A program made the position numbers and the translations under genes. A stretch of 19,525 nucleotides of DNA, taken from NCBI GenBank assembly GCA_028286505.1, contig JAQBRK010000028.1, positions 1 through 19,525 of the forward strand. The letters are read 5' to 3'. The notes beneath the pieces were generated by a model. The model was given only the letters and a program-made list of their open reading frames with translations, was not told where the DNA came from and did no database searches. Shown here piece by piece: positions 7,350-16,300 of this stretch; positions within the stretch are counted from its first letter, which is position 1, and every line of letters starts with the position of its first letter. This stretch comes from Parcubacteria group bacterium (GTDB lineage: Bacteria; Patescibacteriota; Minisyncoccia; Phycocordibacterales; Phycocordibacteraceae).

Positions 7350-8744
7350 ATGAGCCGCGACTATACCCCCACCATCGGACTGGAAGTCCACGCAGAACTC
7401 GCTACCGCGACAAAGATGTTCTGTAGCTCCGCGAACGATTCGGAGGAAGCGCGACCGAACGTGAACGTCTGTCCCGTGTGCCTTGCGCACCCCGGAACGT
7501 TGCCGGTCATCAACCGACAGGCGGTCGCCCATGTGCTTCGCGTCGGCACTGCGCTCGGAAGCACGCTTGCCGACTATTCGGAATTCGACCGAAAAAGCTA
7601 TTTCTATCCTGACATTCCGAAGGGCTACCAGATCAGTCAGTTCGAGCATCCGCTCGTGAAGGGTGGTAACCTCGCGGGTGTCGACATCACTCGAGTGCAC
7701 CTGGAAGAAGACACCGCTCGTTCATCGCATGCGAACGGCGCGAGTCTCGTCGATTTCAATCGCGCAGGCGTTCCGCTCATGGAACTGGTTACGGAACCGG
7801 TGATACATGACGCCAAGACCGCGGGGATTTTTGCACGTGAACTGCAACTGCTTTTACGAACGCTCGGCGCGTCCCACGCCAACCTCGAGAAAGGGGAGAT
7901 GCGCGTCGAAGCGAATATTTCCGTCTCGACGACCGACACGTTCGGTACGAAAGTCGAAGTAAAAAACCTCAACTCATTCCGTTCGGTCGAGCGCGCGATA
8001 GCGTTCGAAATCGAGAGACAAATAGCGCTCATCGAAAGCGGGGGACAGGTCGTACAAGAAACGCGGGGATGGGACGAGGGCGGCCAGAAAACTTTCTCGC
8101 AGCGCGTGAAAGAGGGAAGCGCGGACTATCGCTATTTTCCCGAGCCCGACCTGCCGAAGCTCGTCCTCTCGGAGTTCGAAGCGTTCACCACTGAGGCGCT
8201 TACGGAAGCACTTCCCGAACTTCCCTGGGAACGACGCGCACGATACTTCGCGCTTGGTCTGAAGGAAGACGATGCTGCTGCGCTTACCGGTTCACTCGCG
8301 CAAAGTGCGTACTTCGACCGAGTGCTCGCGCTACTTGGTAACGACAGCGCGCACATACAGCTGGCAGTAAATTATTTACTGAATGACCTGGGTGAAGGAT
8401 TGCTACCGCACCCGAATGCGTTCGCGGAATTAGTGCGCATGATCGCCACGAATGAACTTTCCTCTCGAGGCGCAAAGGATGTTCTTACCGTTCTGGTGGC
8501 GACCGGTGGCGAGTCAGCACGCAGCGTTGCTGAGGAGAAAGGACTCTTGCAGGAGAGCGACCCGGAAGCGCTCCGAAGGATGGTAGGAGCGGTCATCGCA
8601 GAGCATGCGGGGGTGGCGGACGAGTACCGCGCCGGAAAGGTGAGCGTGCTCCAGTTCCTGGTAGGCCAGGGCATGAAGGCGAGTAAGGGGGCGGGGAACC
8701 CTGCAATACTGCGCGAGCTCTTGATCGAAGAACTTTCGAAGTAA
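7350..8744 (+). CDS. gatB: Aspartyl/glutamyl-tRNA amidotransferase subunit B
   Basis: A 464-residue subunit of GatCAB, which converts Glu-tRNA(Gln) and/or Asp-tRNA(Asn) to the amidated forms, using ammonia from GatA. GatB carries the kinase/transamidase pocket and the tRNA-binding tail. Conserved blocks: GLEVHAEL at 10-17, CPVCLAHPGTLPVIN, RKSYFYPDIPKGYQISQ, HLEEDTARS, LVDFNRAGVPLMELVTEP, VEVKNLNSFRSVERAI, ETRGWDE and GSADYRYFPEPDLP. The C-terminal roughly 150 residues form the helical/YqeY-like domain. Length is close to the usual 470-480. gatA and gatC are not in the window, so the operon seen in some bacteria is split here. Presence of the gene suggests this organism makes Gln-tRNA or Asn-tRNA by the indirect route. 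Confidence 0.97.
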   Translation: MSRDYTPTIGLEVHAELATATKMFCSSANDSEEARPNVNVCPVCLAHPGTLPVINRQAVAHVLRVGTALGSTLADYSEFDRKSYFYPDIPKGYQISQFEHPLVKGGNLAGVDITRVHLEEDTARSSHANGASLVDFNRAGVPLMELVTEPVIHDAKTAGIFARELQLLLRTLGASHANLEKGEMRVEANISVSTTDTFGTKVEVKNLNSFRSVERAIAFEIERQIALIESGGQVVQETRGWDEGGQKTFSQRVKEGSADYRYFPEPDLPKLVLSEFEAFTTEALTEALPELPWERRARYFALGLKEDDAAALTGSLAQSAYFDRVLALLGNDSAHIQLAVNYLLNDLGEGLLPHPNAFAELVRMIATNELSSRGAKDVLTVLVATGGESARSVAEEKGLLQESDPEALRRMVGAVIAEHAGVADEYRAGKVSVLQFLVGQGMKASKGAGNPAILRELLIEELSK

Positions 8745-8758
8745 CTTCTCATTTTTTT
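8738..8758 (+). terminator. Weak terminator over the gatB stop codon
   Basis: GAAG and CTTC (8738-8741, 8745-8748) flank the TAA stop codon as a 3-nt loop, followed after 3 nt by seven T residues (8752-8758). The stem is only 4 bp, so efficiency is doubtful, but the T-run is the clearest termination signal in this spacer. Confidence 0.35.
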
Positions 8759-8799
8759 ACCTCGTGTTCATAACCTCTCTCATACGAGACAAGATAGCT

Positions 8800-8805
8800 T
8801 ATACT
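8800..8805 (+). promoter_or_regulatory. -10 element 6 nt before the HTH-membrane gene
   Basis: TATACT at 8800-8805 is a good -10 hexamer, followed by 6 nt and then the ATG at 8812. No convincing -35 is seen 16-18 bp upstream. As at secA and gatB, this geometry puts the transcription start on or beside the start codon. Confidence 0.45.
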
Positions 8806-8811
8806 CATTGA

Positions 8812-9729
8812 ATGGATGAACTAACTCTCGACAACAAGAAATACCTCTCGTCGAAAAAAGCGGCGAAAGTAACCGGCTACGCTAAGGATTATGTGGGCCA
8901 ATTGTGCCGCGAAGGCAGGGTTGAAGCCCGTCTCGTCGGACGCAATTGGTACGTACTGGAGAGCTCGATTCTCGAGCATCGGTTCGGTGCCGAAGAGAAA
9001 ACGGATGAGGCAGTATCTGAGCCACTTCAGCGCGAACCGGCATGGGAAGCTGCAACCTACAGCTCCGAATCTGTCGTTCAGGTGCCTCAAATTTCTCCTA
9101 AACCAATGCCGACCTACCTACCTCCTCCGGTTGAAGAGGAGGTTGTGCCCGAAGCACAGCCCGATACGAAGAAAGTTTTGGCGGATATGCAGTCCGCGTG
9201 GCAGGAATGGTTTCAAACCCAAGAGCAAAATCAAGAAAAAGCCCTCCCGGAACCGAGCGACATGCTGCTCGAGCAAGAATATGATGACGCCCCGATGCCA
9301 GAAGCAGTCCCAGAGCCTCTAGAATCGCTTCCAGAGTCTGAGATAGCAGAAGCTGCACCGATTCAAACCTACGAACCCGAACAGGCCATGGCGGTCCATA
9401 TAGAACGAATCGCACCTGTCGAGGAACCGGTTCATACCTATGTGGTAGACGAAGAGCCGATTGCAATCAGTCGCAGCTATACACGCGCAAGCAGCAGGGA
9501 AGTTCCGCTCGTACCGAGGCAGCAAATAGGCAGGGTTCGTAAGCAAAAGCGCGTCGTCCAAAGGCGCGAAGGCGGAAATTTCGCGCTACGTGCCGTATTC
9601 CTCTCGCTTGCGGGACTTGCTATCGCCATTACCGTTATAGGTAGCGGTTTCGTCGATTCGTTCCTAGAGACGACAAGCGCCGGATCTATTGTTACTGATT
9701 TCTTTGCAGGTATTCATACGATTAAATAA
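8812..9729 (+). CDS. HTH-domain protein with disordered linker and C-terminal membrane span
   Basis: A 305-residue protein not recognised as a named family beyond its parts. Residues 5-58 form a winged-helix/excisionase-like DNA-binding domain: SSKKAAKVTGYAKDYVGQLC then REGRVEARLVGRNWYV. Residues about 62-235 are rich in Pro and Glu and look disordered, with a short Trp/Gln segment (128-140, SAWQEWFQTQEQN). A basic stretch RVRKQKRVVQRR (241-252) precedes one hydrophobic span at about 257-280, then a 25-residue tail. By the positive-inside rule the HTH and linker are cytoplasmic and the tail is outside. It is therefore a membrane-tethered candidate DNA-binding protein. Its N-terminal domain is about half identical to the first 55 residues of the giant protein encoded next. 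Possible roles: membrane-bound transcription factor, DNA-to-membrane tether, or assembly partner of the giant protein. Confidence 0.85.
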   Translation: MDELTLDNKKYLSSKKAAKVTGYAKDYVGQLCREGRVEARLVGRNWYVLESSILEHRFGAEEKTDEAVSEPLQREPAWEAATYSSESVVQVPQISPKPMPTYLPPPVEEEVVPEAQPDTKKVLADMQSAWQEWFQTQEQNQEKALPEPSDMLLEQEYDDAPMPEAVPEPLESLPESEIAEAAPIQTYEPEQAMAVHIERIAPVEEPVHTYVVDEEPIAISRSYTRASSREVPLVPRQQIGRVRKQKRVVQRREGGNFALRAVFLSLAGLAIAITVIGSGFVDSFLETTSAGSIVTDFFAGIHTIK

Positions 9730-9741
9730 CAAATACAATAT

Positions 9742-9764
9742 ATCTCGTCTGGCCAAGACGAGAT
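9742..9764 (+). repeat. Perfect 9-bp inverted repeat after the HTH-membrane gene
   Basis: Arms 9742-9750 (atctcgtct) and 9756-9764 pair exactly around the loop ggcca. It starts 12 nt after the stop codon and is followed directly by the 12-bp palindrome TTGAATATTCAA (9764-9775). It may be a first terminator or mRNA-stabilising hairpin before the stronger one at 9801, or a binding site. Confidence 0.55.
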
Positions 9765-9800
9765 TGAATATTCAAGAAAGTTAAGGGATACAAGAGAAGT

Positions 9801-9838
9801 AAAGAAACAGATCGCGCAGACACGCGATCTGTTTCTTT
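9801..9838 (+). terminator. Perfect 16-bp hairpin terminator
   Basis: Arms 9801-9816 (aaagaaacagatcgcg) and 9823-9838 are perfectly complementary with the loop cagaca. The GC-rich top and the aaagaaa/tttcttt base give an intrinsic terminator that can act on either strand, and it is followed by more A/T. It cleanly separates the HTH-membrane gene from the giant gene, so the two are not one simple operon. Confidence 0.88.
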
Positions 9839-10256
9839 ATAATTTTCTGCTTTGAATCTTGCTGATATTGTCACCTTGCAGGTTCTCACACGACTCTCAC
9901 GCATGGGAATCAATTAAATGCTTTATTTGCTGGCTTTTAAAGCAGTGTAGCAATTAGATGCATTTTTAGAGCCGAAGAATCGCCCTTCTATAATCAAGAA
10001 AGTCGATGTTTTTTGTATTTTAAAGTCTCCTCTTCATGTAGCAAGGCATTTAAATGCCCTACAGGCCTTTTCAAAAAACTGTTGCTTATCTTTCCCTACT
10101 GAGTTCGCGAAATACGAGGAAATTGAGAAGAAGAACAGGGAGTAGTACGTCAAGAATTTGCCGCGTTGTCCATTTTTGCGTATCCAAGATTTCTCTTAGA
10201 AAGATCCGTCAGAAGGCGATATTTCGATTCAAAATGAGTTCATTTGAGCTTCATAT

Positions 10257-10265
10257 TTATCCACA
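10257..10265 (+). promoter_or_regulatory. Second perfect DnaA-box sequence
   Basis: TTATCCACA, identical to the box at 3325-3333 and in the same orientation. It lies about 30-40 bp upstream of the -10-like hexamers of the giant gene, so a bound DnaA would sit around or just above the -35 region. By eye I saw no further perfect copy inside the genes. Confidence 0.4.
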
Positions 10266-10302
10266 CGCTAAGTAGGGTAAATAGCCGAAATAGCACGTAG
10301 AA

Positions 10303-10308
10303 TATAAC
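10303..10308 (+). promoter_or_regulatory. Candidate -10 of the giant surface-protein gene
   Basis: TATAAC at 10303-10308, overlapping the alternative TAGAAT at 10298-10303. The leader would be about 10 nt. No recognisable -35 accompanies it, which fits activator-dependent or relaxed promoters, or means the real promoter lies elsewhere in the spacer. Confidence 0.35.
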
Positions 10309-10325
10309 TAATTCGGTTACCCGAC

Positions 10326-13300
10326 ATGCACCTTCCCCTAGATAAAAAATTCATCCCAACTAAGGTAGCGGCAAAGCTATCGGGATACAACTCCGACTAC
10401 ATTTCGCGCCTCTGCCGCGAAAGAAAAATCGTAGGGAGTCAAGTCGGTCGCGTATGGTTCGTGGAGAAAGCATCCCTTGAAAAATTCATTCGTCAACAAG
10501 AAGAACGCAAGCGTGAAATAAGTCGCGAGCTCTCGAAAGCTCGTGAGGTGGAGTACCAGGCTCATAACGTTACGCCAGTTATAGTTCCGTTAGTCAAACC
10601 GTTGGCACTTCCTAAAATGAGCGGTCCAACGCTTCGCGAAGTGCATCCACTGCTACGTCCGGGATTTGCTCTTGCGGTCACCGTTCTCGTTATGGCAGGA
10701 AGCGTGTACGCAGCTGAAAGCGGAATGGTGAATCGCATCGAGGATCGCATTATCGCCGCAGCTATTGCAGCGGACCAAGGACAGACCGATGTTCCTACGC
10801 AGGCAGCACGCGCGGTGTACCGCATCGGGGATGCACTCGAACAGGGAACGATGTTTGTCGTTACCTCCGCTCCCCGCACCTACGGCGATACGATGGTCGC
10901 GCTCGCAGCGACTCCTCGCGAAAGTGCAGCGTCAGTCGCGACTGCGCCCGTCGCACAAGACCCCGGGATGGGAGCATCCATCGCACGCTATACCTACTCC
11001 GCGATTACGAATTTCTTTACGAGAGTGTCGCACTCACTCGCGGTGTTCTTCGGATTCGAAACGCCTCGTCTCACCATCCTTCCGTTCGATGCGGCAAGCA
11101 CCATCTATCAAAGTACGGGTCTTCCGGCTCCGTACCTTTCTCCAAGCGGAGACGGCGTCGTGTATCAACCGATACGCAACCAGACGACGAACATAACCTA
11201 TGTACAAGGAGTTTCGGAAACGTATGTGCAGCAGTACGTGAATTCGTATCTTGCTCAGGCACTCGCGGGACTTTCTGCGCGCATCGGTGCACAGGTGCTC
11301 GACGGACAAGGAGCGAAGCAGCAGACAACCGTCGCTTCTTCCGGCTCTGCTAACAGCATGGACGGCGGAACTATCGTGAACAGTACGATCACGAACTCGA
11401 CTTTCACCGGAGGTGCCGTCGTCGCGGACTCGCTCACCGTGAATGGCGCGACCACTCTTACGGGCACCACCACGGTCGCGGGCCCCGTCGTGTTCGGTGC
11501 TATCACCGGCTCGACCCAGTGCCTGCACGTAGACGCTGCAGGGGTGGTGTCAGGTACGGGAGTTGACTGTGGCGTGGGAGGCGGCGGCGGTTTAAACGGC
11601 CTACGCGCTCAGTATTCAAGCCTTCAGACGGGCTCCACGCAGACCTTCGCCACTTCAAGCGACGCGAACCTGGGTCTTACCATCACTTCCGCAGGCGACA
11701 TCCATACCTTCGCTCCCGTATGGACCGGCATTCTTTCGGTCGCTCGCGGCGGTACGGGACTCGGTGTCATCGGCGCGAACCAGCTCCTGATAGGAAACTC
11801 CGCAGGCACGGGATACAGCTCGGTTGCCACCTCATCGCTCGGACTTTCGACAACGAACATCAATGAAGGTTCGAATCTTTTCTATTCGCTCGGCCGCTTC
11901 GCATCGGCGCTCGCCGGAACGACGACCGACGCGCTCGCGGAAGGTCTCATCAACAAGTACTACACGGACGCACGCGCTCGCTCCGCATTCACGGCGACCG
12001 CAACCGGACTTTCCTACGCAACGACGACCGGAACGCTTTCGCTCTCGACCGGATACGCGATTCCGCTTTCCGCTTCGTCATCGAACTGGAACGGCTTCTA
12101 CGATGTTCCTTCGACGCGCATCACTGCCGGCACGAATCTTTCATGGAGCGGCAACACCCTTAACGGATCGTCCGACTCTTACCTGCGCGCACTCCTCTCC
12201 GCATCGTCTCCGCTTGCGTACGACAACACCTCGGGTGCGTTCTCGCTCGCGCAGGCAAGCGCATCCGCGAACGGCTACCTGTCATCGACCGACTGGACCA
12301 CCTTCAATGGAAAGTTCGCAACGACTTCGACCAACTACTATCTCTCGACGAAGACGACCGACTCGCTCGCGCAAGGCACGGTCAATCTCTACTACCAAGA
12401 CGCACTCGTCTCGACCTTCCTCAACTCGATAGCGAAGAGTTACTTCTACTCAACAAGCTCCGCCGATTATTGGAAGGGTCAGCGCGACTTCTTCTCCACC
12501 ACCTCCGCTTCGTACTTCCTTGCCCAGAATCAAAGCGCGGCATTCTCAACTAGTTCGGCAAACTACTACCTTTCGCAAAATCGTGAGAACGCCTTCGCGA
12601 CCACTTCGGCGAATTACTTCTTCTCCACGAAGACAACCGACTCGCTCGCTCAAGGAGTCTCGAATCTCTACTACCAGGACTCGCTCGTGAACACGTACGT
12701 AGGAGGTTCCACCACCATCGCGAAGACCTACACGAACAACGTCTTCACGGGAGGGAACACCTTCGCGTTCGCAACGATTACGAACGCGACTTCGACGAAT
12801 CTCAACATCGCGGGAACCATTACGGGCGGCGGCCTCTCGGCTTGTTCCACTTCAAGCGACAAGCTGCTCTGGGACTCGGCAACCGGTCGCTTTACCTGCG
12901 GGTCTGACGCGGGAGCAGGCGGCGGCATCACTTCGATACGCGGCCAGTACTCAAGCTCTCAAACAGGGGCAGGACAGATCCTCGCAACCACGAGCGATAC
13001 GAATATCGGCCTAAACATTACCTCAGCCGGCGATATCCACACCTTTAGTCCGGTATGGATAGGGACGCTCGGCATCAACCGCGGCGGTACCGGCATTCAA
13101 TCGACTCCTTCCTACGGCCAGATTCTTCTTGGAAACGGTTCGGGCTACACCCTCACCGCAACTTCTTCGCTCGGACTTGAAAGCTCACTCACGTTCTCGA
13201 CGCCGCTCTCGCGTACGGGCAACGCGATTTCAATACAGGTTGCGAACGATTCGCAAGGCGGCTACCTAGCTGCGACCGACTGGACGACATTCAATAATAA

Positions 13301-16300
13301 AATCTCCTCCACGTCGCTTTCCGCTACCGGACCGCTTTCATACAACTCATCGACCGGCGTCTTCTCGCTCGGTACGGTGGGCGTTGCGAACGGTGGTACG
13401 GGATGGGCAGCAATTCAGGCAGGTACACTTCTTTATGGAAACGGTTCCGGTGCGCTCGCAACTACCACGAGCGGTACGAACGGTTACGTACTCGCGCTCG
13501 TGAACGGAACGCCAACGTGGCAGGCAACGACGACGCTTTCAACCATCTCCGGCCTCCTTAGCCTTTCTTCGCAGGTGTCCGGTACGCTCGGCGTTGCTAA
13601 TGGCGGTACGGCTTCCACTACGCTCTCGGGTCTTCTCATGGGTAACGGCACGAGCGCAGTGCAGACCGCCATTGCCGGCGTGAATTATCTTGCACCGGGT
13701 TCGCTCTCCTCGACGGCAACCGGCCTTACCTACACGAGCGGCACCGGCGTCTTCTCGCTCACTGCCGGGTACAGCATCCCGCTCACCGCGTCGACTACCG
13801 ATTGGAACACCGCGTACAGCAATCGCATCACGAGCGCGACGTATCCGCTCCAAATTTCTTCGAACGTTCTTTCGCTCGCGTTCGGAACGACTACCGCGAA
13901 TTCATGGAGCCAGCTCCAACAATTCAACGGCAATGCGTCGACGACGCAGCTCACCGTCACGGGCAATACCTACCTCTCTACTGCGGGAGGAACGGTTGCT
14001 ATCGGTACCACTAACACCGGCGGTCAAGCTAAATTGTCAGTCCTAAAGACCGATTCTGATGCTTGGGTTTCAAGCGTGGTCCTCCAAGACAATGCAAACT
14101 TCACCACCAACATGACATCGAATTCTCGCAACCTCGATGTATCCATCTACACGAATGTCGCGGCGACTAAAACGGTGACGGGCACGATTAGCGCCGCAAA
14201 CTTGCTCGCAGTACGCAGTTACAGTACTCAGAACGGTGTTGAGTCAGGCGACCAGGGAACCCTGGCAGAACTAGCCGGCATGAGCGTTGCGTTCGGTGGA
14301 GTAAATAATGGTTCTTCTCCCATAACAACGCTCGCTACAGGTATTCACATTACTCCGTTCTTCTCGGGCGGTAGTCTCACGACGGCTGCTGACCTGTATC
14401 TAGATAATCCTTCGGTAAGTGGTGCAACCGTCGGCAGCTACTACGGTATTTATCAGAAAGATTCTGCAGCCAGCAACTACTTCGCCGGGAATGTCGGCGT
14501 AGGTACTACCACTCCCGGAGCCTCGTTCGGCGTCGCCGGAGCGAGTCTCTTCTCGGGCCTCTCGACATTCTCTTCCGGTATTAACGTAAACGGCGAGACC
14601 GTCACCGACCTCACCGGTACCGGACTCACGAACGTCGGCGGAGCGCTCACGGTAAACGTGAGCGGTGACTGGACGGGAACCTTCGATGGTCAGGAGGGAA
14701 CCTATTACCTGAATCGAACGAACCACACCGGCACGCAGCTCGCCGCTACGATTTCTGACTTCTCAGCGACCGCGCGCGCGCTCTTCTCATCGACGGCGGC
14801 CGGTCTTACCTACACGAGCGGTACCGGCGTCTTCTCGCTCACTGCCGGGTACAGCATCCCGCTCACCGCGTCGACTACCGAATGGAGCACGGCCTACTCA
14901 GGGCGCATCACGAGTGCCACGTATCCGCTCCAAATAGCGTCGAACGTGATTTCGATCGCATTCGGCACGACAACTTCGAACACTTGGGCGGGAACGCAAA
15001 CCTTTACGAATCCTATCGTCATCGGTTCGGGAACGGGTACGACGACGATTGCCAGCAACATCGGCATAACGGGCAGCATCATTCCGTCGGCCGATAACGT
15101 GTACTCGCTCGGTTCCACCGCCTTCAAGTGGAAGGATGTCTACATCGGTCCCGGTTCGCTCTATATCAACGGCCAGAAAGTACTCCAGGAAGACGTTTCA
15201 AGCGACATCGTCGTGTCGGCGGACATCAACCAGAACCTGAAAGTGAAGACGACCGGTACCGGAAACATCGAACTTAATCCATCAGGTTCCGGCCAGATTC
15301 TTCTCAAGGCCAATCTCAGCATCTCAGCAGGTAAGACGGTCACGAATTCCGACAGCTCGGCTGTCTCGTTCCCGAACGGTGCCGCGGGAGGAAACATTAC
15401 GATTTCCGGAAACGCGATTACCGCGACGAACTTGAACGGCGGTATTTCAATCACGCCAGCCGGATCCGGTGGTACGTACGTCACTGCCGGAAACTTCGGT
15501 ATCGCAACAACGTCGCCAACGAACAAGCTCGAAGTCAACGGGAACACCTTCTTAGGCGGTTCGCTCTCGGTGTCGGGCAACACGAATCTTTCAGGCGCGA
15601 CGTCGACAAGTTTCGCGATTTCGAATCTGTCATCAGTACTCATCAAAGCGAACGCATCGGGTTCGCTCATTCCTGCGGTCGCGGGTACCGATTATCTTTC
15701 CTCGGCATCTCTAACAGCGAGCTATCCGATCCAGTTGTCCGGAAATAATTTCTCGCTCGCATTCGGAACCACAACCGCCAATAGCTGGTCGTCACTCCAG
15801 ACCTTCAATGGAAACGCCTCGACGACGCAGATCTCCGCTGCGATCGGTTTCTTCAATTCCATTCTTGCGACATCAACGACGGCAACTTCCACGTTCGCCG
15901 GTGGACTGTCGGTCGGTCCGAACGCACTTAATGTTCTGCAGAACGGCAAGATTGGAATCGGAACCGCCGCACCCGGCACGACGCTTGATATCACGGGTAC
16001 CGCTCGCGTTTCTTCAACGCTCTCGCTCTCGTCTATAGCTTCTTGTATCGGATCACAGGCTCTTCAAACTGATGCTTCCGGAAATATTTCCTGCGGTAAC
16101 ATCACCACCGGCGGTGCGTCTTCCGGCGGCGGTTGGACGACCAACAATGTGGGCGTCGTAGGACTTTCCACCACCACCGACAAAGTGGTCGTCGGTGCTT
16201 CCACCACGCCCTACGCAAAGTTCACCGTCCTTTCGGGCTCAACAGCAACGACGACGTTCGCGCTCTTCCCAGCATCCGGTCAGATCGCAAACATCTTTGA

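Larger units (their letters stand above)
9839..10325 (+). promoter_or_regulatory. AT-rich 487-bp intergenic region before the giant gene
   Basis: This is the longest non-coding stretch of the window, and its composition is more AT-rich than the genes. It holds a perfect -10 hexamer TATAAT at 9989-9994 without a good -35, a 14-bp palindrome GGCATTTAAATGCC at 10045-10058 flanked by GTAG/CTAC (10038-10062), a perfect DnaA box at 10257-10265, and -10-like sequences TAGAAT/TATAAC (10298-10308) 17-22 nt before the giant gene's ATG. No Shine-Dalgarno site precedes that ATG. A 73-codon frame at 10054-10275 is present but has no family-like content and is not called. A small RNA from 9989 onward is possible but unproven. 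Confidence 0.5.

Noticed and set aside
10054..10275. 73-codon + strand frame in the spacer before the giant gene
   Set aside because: Its composition (Arg/Ser/Lys-rich, no domain) looks like read-through of non-coding DNA, its ATG lies inside a palindrome, and no ribosome site or promoter fits it clearly.
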